Positions 21,464 to 31,189 of a stretch of DNA of 64,000 bases are shown piece after piece. Source of the DNA: Icerya purchasi (Eukaryota > Arthropoda > Insecta > Hemiptera > Monophlebidae); assembly GCA_039619475.1 (NCBI GenBank), contig CM077115.1, positions 592,931,643-592,995,642 on the forward strand. Direction: 5' to 3'. The position numbers were made by a program, and so were the translations under genes. The stretch's first letter is position 1. Each line of letters starts with the position of its first letter. The notes under the pieces are model-generated. The model ran no database searches, had not been told where the DNA came from, and saw nothing but the letters and a program-made list of their open reading frames with translations.

Positions 21464-21718
21464 TTTACTTTTATCGATAATAAAATTCTCGACAGCTGTA
21501 TTAGCACTGTTAGAATTATTTGAAGTGGCGAGATTAGGCGAATCGGGTTGAGATAGCCGCAGATCCTTGTTTGGCAAAATCGCGGACGGCGAGAGAGGGC
21601 CAGAAGGTTTGCGCTTACCGACAGCGTCAACCTCCATCAAGTTTAGCGATACATTCGGTTTCGCTTTTAAATCTTTGGAGGAGGCCGTCGGGCGGCCCCC
21701 ACTAGACGAGCTCATCAA
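19976..21718 (-). CDS. LINE-A ORF1: gag-like CCHC protein with long Asn tract
   Basis: 580 codons. The N-terminus is polar; residues about 86-180 are almost pure Asn with Ser, Thr, Ile and Asp; residues about 193-340 are a gag-like domain; and three zinc knuckles follow at 351-364 (CX2CX4HX4C), 371-383 (CX2CX3HX4C) and 392-406 (CX2CX3HX6C). The C-terminus is Ser/Pro-rich. ORF1 proteins of this type bind the element's RNA and form the ribonucleoprotein that carries it to DNA. The Asn tract is encoded by an AAT/AAC trinucleotide array; LINE-B ORF1 lacks it, while the internally deleted copy at 29190-30168 has a shorter one. Confidence 0.9.
21180..21475. repeat. ATT/GTT trinucleotide microsatellite inside LINE-A ORF1
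   Basis: Plus-strand 'attattatt' with interspersed 'gtt' and 'act' units encodes the Asn tract on the minus strand. The purest run is at about 21415-21465. Interruptions with other third bases suggest an expansion kept in frame. Opposite-strand frames here encode only poly-Leu/Ile and are artefacts. Confidence 0.9.
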
Positions 21719-21984
21719 TCAACTGACTTGAAAAAGAGAGAGGAAAATAAAAACAAAAAAAAAAAACAAAAAAACAGCGAAATGAATTTAAAGCAGCGAA
21801 AGGCAAACTGAAATATTAAAATGTAAACTAAGTAAAAGTTAAATGCGACAGCGAAGAAACCGAAATTATTTATCTAAATAGAAAACAATGAAGCGATCTC
21901 ACCGGTCTGCCGAAACAACTGATTACCGAGCTGATAACAGGAACGCGAACGCACACGAGATAACGATTCACATCGGACAAAATT

Positions 21985-22150
21985 TAAATAATAGGTCTAT
22001 ATCATTTAAAAACTTTGGTATAAATGTTTGAAAGTATTATTCGATGGAAAAATGAACTGGACGGAGAAAATTGAACAAATACTGCAAAAATGTGAGAAAG
22101 GCACATACAATAGCGGGTGTAAAAGGGGGGACACACCAATATCATGTTAG
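21985..22150 (+). pseudogene. Old LINE RT fragment, continuation after LINE-A
   Basis: Directly after the duplicated target, plus-strand frames resume with RT-like sequence ('KCLKVLFDGKMNWTEKI'), the thumb-like region expected downstream of the fragment ending at 15397. Stops and frameshifts are present. Together with 15100-15397 it is the pre-insertion site of LINE-A. Confidence 0.6.
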
Positions 22151-22570
22151 GTACACATAAAGCTCCAATAAGATCACATGTAGGTCACATATGCCCTCCT
22201 ATTGTTAGTCTTAGCAGAAGTAAACATAAAAAAATTGTGTTTTGAGCCTCTTAAAATTAATTTTTATTTTCTTTCGATTTCTTTAGGTAACTTTATATTG
22301 ACGATTACCCAAATTTCGAATAATGAACTGTATTTCGGCTTGACTAAGCATTTCCTCTGTTCATTTGATGAAATAATAGTGTTTGCAACCGAAGCTTTTT
22401 TTTATATATTTTAGTAATATTTAAAAATCAGCCACGACTCTAATAGAATGGGCACCCGATAATGAACGATTCATGACATTAAAAAAGTGCGATTTTGCAT
22501 AATATATTGTGACTTTTTCTTGGAATTTGTTTTTTATTGTAGTGCCATTAGATAATTAATATTTTCGTAA

Positions 22571-23025
22571 TTTCTATGCTTATTCGTCCTACTGCTGAAG
22601 ACCTCAAACAATATTATAAAAAGCTAATACTTTCTATGTGGAAGCAGCATTGGCATAACATAGAAAGCATAAGCTTCGAGACCTCAAAGAAAAGCCGATA
22701 CCACACCCGACTTACTCACTCCCATCTCTTATCAAATCTCTTCCCTCCCGACTGTTCTCATTGTGGCAAAGAGGGCTTAACGGTTGATCATATTTTCACA
22801 TGCTTAAAGACAGCTTCTCTCCGACTCTCTCTCCATGTTCCTTCAAGCCGTGTTCTAGCTCTTAACGATTCCTCCAACTCCATAGATAAAACAATAAATT
22901 TCATTAAACAAGTCAAACTTTTCCATCTCATTTAACCTTATTCCCTTCCTAATTGAGCCGTAAAGACCTCTGTGTAGCTATGTGGCCCATTAACTGAATA
23001 ATAAAAAAAAAAAAAAAATACATAT
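22571..23025 (+). mobile_element. 5'-truncated LINE, C-terminal end, 12-bp duplication
   Basis: ATATTTTCGTAA is duplicated at 22559-22570 and 23026-23037. The insert is open from about 22576 to a stop at 22935 and encodes the post-RNase H tail of an I-superfamily ORF2: an 'RLTHSHLLS' segment and a Cys/His motif 'CSHCGKEGLTVDHIFTC'. A 3' UTR of about 65 bp and a poly(A) run (about 23003-23018) follow. It belongs to a different family from LINE-A. The undamaged frame and duplication suggest a fairly recent insertion. Confidence 0.85.
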
Positions 23026-23039
23026 ATATTTTCGTAAAA

Positions 23040-24410
23040 AATTTAATCAAACCACCACAAATTTTTTGAAAAAGGTGTCCTTGCGAACGGGGTATTTTTT
23101 TAAACGTATTGTAGAAAGGCATAAATCTATATACATAAATAATTGGTTCTTTAAAAAATTCTTTCTTTTTAAACCAAAAAGTAGAGGGCACTACTGTGGA
23201 GAAAAATGGTTTGAAAATTCTATAAAAATCCCGTTTTATCGGTAAAATAGTCAGGATTACTACACACCGTCCGTCGAAGTGCTTGTTGAAGACAAGTTCA
23301 ATTTTTGAATTTTAATTTATTTTTATACGTTTTCCAGCAAGTGAATCATCAGTGATTGTAAAATATTTTCTACATTGCGAAAATAAAAATAAAAAATTGC
23401 CTTTTGACAAAAACATTTTGGACAATGCTGTTAGAAAAAAAGAGCGATAGTCGATATGTAATTTTTTTCTGATATCTAAATAGTTAACCATTTGAAATAA
23501 TTTAAATATGAACTGTTAAATATGTGCACTGTAAAACATTAGACACCGTATGAAATATATAAACCGTAATCCGTCAGTTTAACCTGATTTTCTAAAAAAA
23601 AAATAAATTTTTTTACAATGAAATTATAACAAAACTTTAAAAAAAACCAACTATTGAGCAATATTAAATTTTAAATTTCCAGAGAAGTAAATTTTATTAT
23701 ATCAACAGCGTACGTCGCTGAAATAAAAAATTATTATAATAGTTAAACAAAAAGAATCATGCAAGAATTCTATTTAAGTAGTAAAATAATCTGTTTCATG
23801 TTTTTAACAGATCCAATCATTATGTAATTATTTAATAAGTTCACACTGAATTCAAAATATATTTATCTAAATTAATAATTACATTGTAATAATACGATAA
23901 AAAAAAAAATCCGGGAAAAACGCAACATCGTATTGTGTAATGTTCATTCTACTTTCTCTTTATTTTTTATTTTTATGAACTTAGCCAACATTAAATATTT
24001 AAGTGTGCCTATTCACTGACTTCTTTCCAACAATCTTATCAAAAACACTTGTTTTTTTAAATATTTTTAAAATATACCAAAAAAAGAGAACCGAGCTAAT
24101 GTGTCAAAAAATCAATTTTCACTTTTTTGGCTATTCCTATAGAAAAAAACACGCTTTTTTCAGTGAAACAAACTCCGGATTTCTATCTTTATTACATTCT
24201 TCACAAATCATATTTTAAAAGACACAAGAACTGCAAAAAAACATACAAGAAATAAAAAACTACAATAGCAAAAAAAATAATCAAGTTTTTTTAAAAAAAC
24301 TGGTACGAACTACTTCTTTTGAGTTCTTTCCTTCGGTGTTGAGGTTTCTGGATAGGGTTTATCCTATTTTTCATCGGTTTTCTTCCTTTTCTTTACCGCG
24401 GCCACTTCAG
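23040..24410. other. AT-rich stretch without recognisable gene
   Basis: I see only short frames, A/T tracts and no repeat with a partner elsewhere in the window. The open frame at 24003-24218 (71 codons, plus) has simple composition and no recognised family. Confidence 0.5.
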
Positions 24411-24417
24411 TCTTAAT

Positions 24418-24930
24418 TTTTTTTTATTTTATTTACTTATTTATTGTATTTACAAGTTGCTTTTGGACTACAAGGTCATTAGCGACTACGGTTTTACAGA
24501 GAATTATAACATTTTATGTTGAATATTGGAAAATGCGCGAAACAACAAAATAATCAAAAAAGTCAGCTAAAGGCTGAGGAAGTTAGATAAGTTGGAATAC
24601 TGAAATGTCTTTGAGAAAGGCTACGACTTTTTTACACTTCTCGGCGTCCGAAAACATCTCTGGAAGGCCGTTGGTAATACCCGCTTGTTGTCTGGCCTGC
24701 TGGTAGTGATTACACTCGATCAAAAGATGCCTCGCCGATATAGGCATGTTGCAGCGTTGACACAGGTTGGGCGGTTTTTTAGATATAAGGAACGAATGAG
24801 TCAAGTTTGTGTGTCCAATGCGGATACGAGTTAGGACACACTGCTCGTGCCTACCGAGAGTTGGCATGATTCGTAGGTATCTTTTCTAAACTCGTGGAGT
24901 TTGCTCAGCGTTTGGAGCCAAAGGTGTTAC
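24418..24930 (-). mobile_element. 5'-truncated LINE, C-terminal end, minus strand
   Basis: The frame 24583-24867 encodes an I-superfamily ORF2 tail: 'VLTRIRIGHTNLTHSFLI' and a Cys/His motif with C-X2-C and a downstream His and Cys ('CQRCNM...HLLIEC'). A T-rich tract near 24418-24427 marks the 3' end of the element. Coding similarity fades beyond about 24930 after a frameshift. It resembles, but is not the same family as, the copy at 22571. Confidence 0.75.
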
Positions 24931-25201
24931 AGTAGTTTTTGACTGTGTTGCTTATCACCATTTTAGTTTTCTAATTTTGCCAAATTTTTACTTTGTTTCA
25001 GTTGTTTTGGTTTTATTTTTTCATCTCCGATTCTGATTTCGGAAATTTTCATCTACTTTCCGTTTCGGTTCTTTAATTAAATATGACTAAATCTTGCTGT
25101 TCTTTATCTAATTCTAAAAAATTATTTCTCGATTTCTTGATCATATCTCGTGGTATTGAAACATTACATTTTCGGGGCATTTTCAATTACAACAAGGTTC
25201 T

Positions 25202-25399
25202 TCAAAAAATTTTAAAACTATTTTTTTCCCCTCTGCATCTAGGAGAGATAATTTCAAAATTATTCCAAGAGCTGAGGGTACGAATTTCATCTGGATTTTC
25301 TTCATCACTGTTATAAGAAAGTTGATGTTGATCATCCAAGTTGTCGAAGTAGAGTTTCTCTGCATTACTAAGCTCTCCTTCAACTTTTTCCGAACACAT
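25202..25399 (-). CDS. Unrecognised 65-codon acidic frame
   Basis: The frame starts at an ATG at 25399 and gives an acidic, non-repetitive peptide ('SYNSDEENPDEIRT'); a second frame on the same strand stays open to 25183. It could be the first exon of a host gene or the start of a DNA-transposon protein, but no domain is visible and no further exon was found. Support is weak. Confidence 0.2.
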   Translation of the reverse strand: MCSEKVEGELSNAEKLYFDNLDDQHQLSYNSDEENPDEIRTLSSWNNFEIISPRCRGEKNSFKIF

Positions 25400-25439
25400 T
25401 TTTCACTTTATTGAAATTAAAACAGCTTTATCAGAACAG

Positions 25440-25800
25440 TTAATTAATATTCACGATACAAAACCATTTCGCGTAATTAAAAACATCGCGATTGCAAAAT
25501 GATTCGATAACGAAGTGTTAATACCATTACATCTCTTTCACGGATAACGAAAATAACAACACTGCAGGGAAATTGGTTCGATTTAGCTGGGGTAATATTT
25601 CTTATAAAAGCATCACTGCATACAAAAGGTCACAAAACATCTGACAGATGCGCTGAGAAATAAGGAGTGGAACACTGTCGTAGCAACACGTAACACCATG
25701 CTACCACACGCAACTTTAAACGCGTTTATCTCGAAAACTATTTTTCACACACCAGCCCGATTTTCGTAGACCAGGTCACACACACACACACCCGCGCGCG
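25440..25800. other. Gene-free stretch with CA/CG dinucleotides
   Basis: No gene seen. A microsatellite of CA then CG dinucleotides lies at about 25770-25806, followed by 'tgtgtgtg'. It borders the dispersed repeat that starts near 25806. Confidence 0.5.
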
Positions 25801-25805
25801 CGCGC

Positions 25806-26095
25806 ATATATGCGTGTGTGTATTAGCATGAAATATATTTATTTATAACTAGTACACACTAAAGCCTTGTAGTCAATTATTGTATATGTAATATTTGAAC
25901 ACTACAAAAAAAAAAAAAAAAAATAGTTGCTTTCATAGCATTTATAAAAATTTCAGTTTTCCTTTTCTTTTTCCAAAAAATGAAAAGAAATAAATTTATT
26001 CTGAATTTCGGTTCATTTAATTCAAGTAGTTATTGAAATAATAAATTTCAAGGGTGGTTTGAACCCTGAAACCCCCTTAGATACGGCCCTGGTAT
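25806..26095 (+). repeat. Dispersed ~290-bp repeat, copy 1
   Basis: This segment matches 34321-34612 in reverse complement. Shared blocks include 'actaaagccttgtagtcaat' and 'gaaataaatttattctgaat', plus an end close to 'agatacggccctgg'. There is no coding capacity and no tRNA-like head that I can see. It is probably a short non-autonomous element or a LINE 3' end. Confidence 0.75.
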
Positions 26096-26099
26096 TAAT

Positions 26100-27315
26100 A
26101 GTTCAAAAATTAAAAAAAGAAGTATCGAATATTGTTTTTTATTGAAATCTTAATTTGACGAAAACTATAATCCGGTTCCGAATGTATTTTTTCGTCAAGT
26201 TTTGCTTTATTATATTAACTAATAAATATTTGTCTTAAAACTTCCGACTAGTACATGACAAAAAGAACTCCGGTTGTTTTTACTCGGATTCGTTAATTTC
26301 GATAACATAACTAAAAATAAAAAACGATTAAACGATATTAAATAATTCAATATTTTTAAGATAATTTTTGATAACGAGAAGTTAATCATACAATTGTTCA
26401 GAGCAGAAACGTTTTGAATAGTTCCAATTTATAAACAGTGGTTTTCAACGTGTCCGCTCAATTTGCAGTTTTTCATACGGGTAATTCGAAAAAAAATTAT
26501 ATAAAAAAACACAATTTCATTTCCGTTGTTTAATTTGATGATATCGTGCAATTAACAGGATCGCATTTTTGAAAAAATCTAAATTATTCTAAAAATACAA
26601 TTTATTGAATAATTCCAAAAAAAAAAATATTATTTAGGTTCAAATGATAAACTGTATAGGAAAAGATTTGATGTTAATCTAAAAATATGATTTATTTTAT
26701 AATTCCAGAAAACAACGCGACCAGCGCAAAAAGTATTAATTACAATTTAAATGATAGATCGTACAGGAAATTATTTGTAATTAACGTTAAAAATATACGC
26801 GATATAGCCTATAATTAAGTCTTAAAATTAAACTTTCGTTTATAAAATAATTTTACAAATCACCTTTCTAGAATTTTTGATTTATACCTCAGAGATCTTG
26901 CTTGATAGCCACTCAAAAAAAATTTATCGTCAGGTGCGTAGTGAAGCATTTGAACATTTTGATATATTTTGTCTTTAAAAAATATATATAACCGTTTCTT
27001 TATCGATTGGTCGCTTATTGTATGCGAGAAAGCCTTAAATTTTTCAAATTGTGCGCAAATTTTAATGTTCTTTTTTTTTAATTTGATTTTACCGGTAACA
27101 TCAAAAATTATTATTAGCGCTACTGAAATACAAATAGAAATGGAAATCAATGATATTTTTGCTGCATTCTTTTTTGTTTTTATATCCTATCGCGGAAATA
27201 ACTTTTAGTTCCATCGCTGAAAGAATGTGTTTACTAGTATAAAGACTGCAAACGTACTTGCTCCTTTTTTCCGAAATAGAATGATTAAGCAGGTATTTAA
27301 ATCTATCAAATAATA
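26100..27315. other. AT-rich stretch; one uncertain small ORF
   Basis: No family is recognisable. The minus frame 26860-27150 (96 codons) begins with a hydrophobic run like a signal peptide followed by a Lys-rich body; a chance frame is as likely as a small secreted protein. Nothing nearby supports a promoter or further exons. Confidence 0.35.
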
Positions 27316-27317
27316 CA

Positions 27318-28112
27318 CCGACCACGCTACAGTCTACACAGATGGTGCTCGAAATAACCCCACCACAATCGCAACCACATCGCCGACAGCATGTGCGTTT
27401 GTAGTATCAGATAAAGCGTTTTCCTTCCGACTTAGTGATGGCTGCACAGTACTGGACGCAGAAATGTATGCCATCCTATACGGGCTACAATATATTTCAT
27501 CTTGCAAACCTAACAAAAAGACATTAATAATTACAGACTCTCTGGCAGCATTAGAAGCTATATCCAGCCCTAAAATCTGAAATATAATATCTACTCAAAT
27601 CCTTCGTATTGTCATCGATACACAGGAGTCCGAGGGCCAGGTGACGTTTATGTGGGTTCACGGTCACGCGGGAAAACCGGGGATAGAACAGGCGAACACA
27701 ATGGCACAGTCAGCATTACTAGCTCCGTAGAACAGATATTCACCTTCTTTTTAGCGAAAAGCAAACAAGAACGGAAGGAACAATGGACCGCGTGCCAGAC
27801 TTATATATCTCAAGTAAAGTCAATGATCGAGCCATGGTGGCCCCAATGAATTTTTCCCGCAGAGACTTCAGTGTGATCAGCCGACTGCGGACAAGTCAAA
27901 CAGCAATCTCGCATGACTATCTTCTAAATGGGTTAATTTCTCCAACGCAGTACCCTTTCTGTATGGGCATTCTCATCTCAACCGCCCAGCAGATATTAGT
28001 AGATTGCACAGTATTCGCATCGACACGGACCTTCCTATCACATAAAACATTCCCCGAGATATTGTCAAACTCCCAAACAACGACATACTCGAATCATTTA
28101 TTTTCTTAAAAT
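27318..28112 (+). pseudogene. Decayed LINE fragment: RNase H and C-terminal tail
   Basis: Plus-strand frames begin with 'ATVYTDGARNN' and continue through the RNase H landmarks: 'LDAEMYAILYGL', 'LIITDSLAALEAI', then 'FMWVHGHAGKPG'. A stop codon near 27578 and later frameshifts break the frame, and the last aspartate region is degraded ('EQANTMAQSA'). Downstream pieces (27850-28109) match the tail of such ORF2 proteins. The closest relative in the window is the LINE at 59021-62745, which has the same Thr-Pro-Thr-Ala-Cys-Ala-like segment after the first aspartate. Confidence 0.8.
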
Positions 28113-28429
28113 AAACAAAATAGCTAAAGTAATATAGTCATAAACCTCGCACAGTGTGTCGTGATAGCCGCAGAAGTTAAATATGGCACACTGGAAAATA
28201 AAAAAAAAAATAAAAAATCTATCAAATAAGGAAATATTTCTGAAAGTTAAATTTATCAGAAAAAGAAACGATATATAGTCTGTTTCTGTTCTTATCAATG
28301 CATGATCATACTTTATAGTCAAATAACATCAATGCAATATATCTATATAAACGAATAGCTCTTGTATGCGAATACATCCTCTTTTGATGAACCCTCGGTG
28401 GTTTACTGGACGAAGTTACATCATTGATT

Positions 28430-28690
28430 TTAATAAGCAGGTAACAGATTGCTCGAATATTCCGCATTCGAAGTCATATAGTCCAGCTTGTCGAGCGAAT
28501 TGTTCGAAGTTCGACGATCTAAATAACTGAGCACTCTGAAGATGAAATCGTAAAGAAACGACTTCGCTCCGTTACCCCAAATGAAATTTCCGTGCCTGAA
28601 ATCTATCCTGATGCGGTCAATTCTGTAATTTGCAATCACATTCGGTAGTTTCTTGCCCAGTAAATCGACATCGTGCGATTTTTCAATTGC
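28430..28690 (-). other. Unrecognised ~85-codon open frame
   Basis: Reading from about 28690 to a stop at 28430, one frame is open for about 85 codons and has a natural-looking composition ('DVDLLGKKLPNVIANYRID', 'NFIWGNGAKSFLYDF'). The only ATG in the main part is at 28639. It could be an exon or a gene relic. I do not recognise it and found no partner elsewhere in the window. Confidence 0.3.
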
Positions 28691-28699
28691 ATTATTAGA

Positions 28700-29185
28700 T
28701 CACTTTAGTCGGTTAAGCGAAATAATTAACCAGTGAACACTTATTAATAACCGGCATTGTGATGCGCCAGCGAATAATCCTGATTTCTCCGCAACGCGAA
28801 TAATGGAGAAAAAAGAGAAAAAAAGCGACAGTGAAAAGTGAGGAAAACAGAAATTTATCTTTTTTTTCTTTTTTCTTTTGAATTTATTGACCTTGTCAGC
28901 AACGAACGATTACCCATCAAGAAAGAAAAACGTAGGACGAAAGAAAAATGAAGTCGTTAGAGAGCTATTCAGGGAAGAAGGGGCGCTCAGAACTACTATG
29001 AGGAAATAACGAAGGAGTCAAAAAAAGATCGATACTTGTACAACTAGCAGTCCGAAGGGAATAAACGTATAGAGAAAAAGTATGAGGAATGTCCCCTGGA
29101 GGAAAGGGAAGCTTTCATGTCTTGCTAGCCGTTTTACAGGCTGTTTAAGATATATCTTATCAGGACTTACTTAAATGTTTATACG
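28700..29185. other. Gene-free stretch
   Basis: I see nothing assignable. The region has purine-rich simple sequence (28800-29000) and sits directly before the internally deleted LINE copy. Confidence 0.45.
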
Positions 29186-29189
29186 GCCG

Positions 29190-30850
29190 CAGATTAAAGA
29201 CAAAAATTTCGCAAGAGCAGGAACAACTGACAGTGAGGGAAAGGCGAGAATAAAGGATGTACAGTACGGCGTGGGGATATTAAGGGATAGTAGATCTGAG
29301 TATAGAAGAAATCTTTCAAAGGACAAAGATGCACACTTGAAGAAAATGTGATCAGCGTCACAATCGAATGTGTTATCTACGTATAAGGGATAGAGTGGAA
29401 GGGAAATAATAGCAAACCGATAAAGGGAAGCAGGAAGACAGCTGTGACCAAAGCGAAGGCGACAAAGAGAGGAAATAGTAGAACGACGAAGGTGTGGAAA
29501 ATCTAGGAACCAAGGGTATGAGGGTAGAGACGGTTAAATAGACAGATTATGGACCACGGATTTGTAAAGGAAGGACCATACAAAGATTTCCAATTTTCAA
29601 ATTGAATTTTTTTTGCTATGCTTAGCAATTCTGAGGAAGGAAATCGCCGGACAAGACGGCCGAAATCCAAAGCCAAACGAGCAAGGTAGTCAGCCTTTTT
29701 ATTACCATCTATCCGAGCATGACTGGGGACCCATAGGAAGCTTATATGGAATGAACGTGATCGAGAGAGGACAGAAATTAAGGATCGAATATGTAGGATG
29801 ACTGGATCTGAAGAAGGATGAATATAAGGAAAGGAAATACAAGAGACACTACTATTATTATTACTCTTATTATCATCATTGTTATTACTATTTTTGCTGT
29901 TATTAGTATTCTTGTTAATATCATTCCAGTTATTAACATCGAGAATAATACTGTTATTGTTGTTAATTTTGTCGTTATCGTCAGCACCAGAGGTGCCTGG
30001 GAGAGAAAGGTCGACCTGAGAAAGACGCAGTTCCTTCGGTCATACCGAAGACACAAGAGAAAGGGGACTGGATGGCTTCCTCTTGGAGGAGGTAACCGTC
30101 TCCATCGCATGAAAAGTTAAATTAAGACGGCGAGGTTTAGCATTGTTGTTTCCTGTAGACGAATTCATCTGTCAGAGAAGCAGCTAATAAAAAACGCTAT
30201 GTCGAAAACAAAATAAATATATACATATATAAAAAAATATATATGTATTAATTACAACGTAATTCTTAGGCTACCCCCCATTCGAAAAAATGTCCCAATT
30301 TTATGTAACGTTTGTTATATTTTATAGGATTTTTGTTATTGTTATTTAAAAAATGTCACAATTTTATGTAACGAAAAATGTAACGAAAAAATGTCTTAAT
30401 TTTATATAACGGAAGTTAAATGTTAGAATAGGATTTTTGTGGTTATGTTATTTTTTGTGTGTGTTGATGCCAGTAAGAATTATGTTGTAAATTTTGATCA
30501 TTTTATACAAATTATAGAAGAGAAAGAGACAGAAATGAAAGCAAGAGGGGTCAAGGGGCACAGCCCCTTGCGAGGCCAAAATGGCCGAGTTTATATATAT
30601 ATATATTTATATACGAGTATGTACAAACGAAATAAATGAATAGCTAAAAAGGAAAAAAAAGTAAGAATAATTGCAAAGTGTAAATTAATTCAAAAACGTA
30701 ACGAGGCAAAATAAAAATACGCTGTTGGTAAATGATTAAATTAGCCGAGAGATAAAATTACAGACACGAAAACAGATAACCGAAATAAATAAATGAAACG
30801 ATCTGACCGATTTCCGATTTGATAAACTTATCACTGACAACGCGAACAAA
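29190..30850 (-). mobile_element. Internally deleted LINE-A/B-clade copy with ORF1-RNase H fusion
   Basis: On the minus strand an ORF1 start (ATG at 30168) parallels LINE-A ORF1, including 'SKRKPSSPLS' and 'LRLSQ', with one stop near 30044, then a short Asn-rich tract. Near 29825 it passes in frame into the RNase H region of ORF2 ('PVILHIRSLIS', 'FLWVPSHA', 'GNKKADYLAR'), which continues with frameshifts to the C-terminal tail. About 4.5 kb of the element is therefore missing. A 5'-UTR-like segment at about 30770-30850 resembles the LINE-B 5' end and is separated by inserted sequence (about 30250-30640). A dead copy. Confidence 0.75.
30250..30640. other. Inserted non-coding segment with GC hairpin
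   Basis: This AT-rich piece repeats 'aatgtcccaattttatgtaacg'-like units three times (about 30288, 30352, 30388) and ends in a perfect hairpin 'caaggggcacagccccttg' (30551-30569) followed by a second small inverted pair 'ggccaaaatggcc'. It interrupts the 5' UTR of the LINE copy. A short hairpin near one end recalls non-autonomous Helitron ends, but no CTRR terminus was seen. Confidence 0.4.
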
Positions 30851-31189
30851 TTTATCTTCTTAGCACGTGTAAAGTGACCAATCCTGTTCACTTTTTTCCG
30901 ATGTTCGTTCTCATAGCTAATGAACTGTTGAAGAAGATTAATCAATTAATAATAAGCATTTCTCCGATGGTCAACTTGACCAACTGGATTTTATTATAGT
31001 CGACTAAAACTCTTAATTTTATCTTTTCTTACTCCCGTTATTGTATCTTAATTGTAACCGGAAGGCCTTTACAGGTTGATGCTTATGGTTGTAACTGTGT
31101 TCTGTATTTCTTTAACTCCTCTTGACTGCGATCAAAGCTAATTTTACACCCAGTCTACTATTCAAACTTAGTCTTACGCCGTATTTCTA

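Larger units (their letters stand above)
15398..21984 (-). mobile_element. LINE-A: full-length I-superfamily-like non-LTR retrotransposon
   Basis: The 6.6-kb element reads on the minus strand. Its poly(A) tail is the T-tract starting at 15398, and its 5' end is at 21984. A perfect 14-bp target-site duplication TAAATAATAGGTCT flanks it (15384-15397 and 21985-21998). It contains a 5' UTR of about 266 bp, ORF1 (19976-21718), a middle frame (19214-19900), ORF2 (15483-19217) and a short 3' UTR with the box 'gggctcgtcaaccaaggac' beside the tail. Endonuclease, RT and RNase H order and three CCHC knuckles in ORF1 place it in the I superfamily (I/Nimb-like; clade is inference). The exact duplication and intact long ORFs indicate a young insertion. 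Confidence 0.92.

Noticed and set aside
21261..21551. Leu-rich 96-codon frame
   Set aside because: It is the opposite-strand translation of the Asn-coding microsatellite.
25770..25815. CA/CG/TG alternating tract as a regulatory or Z-DNA element
   Set aside because: It is an ordinary microsatellite at the edge of a dispersed repeat.
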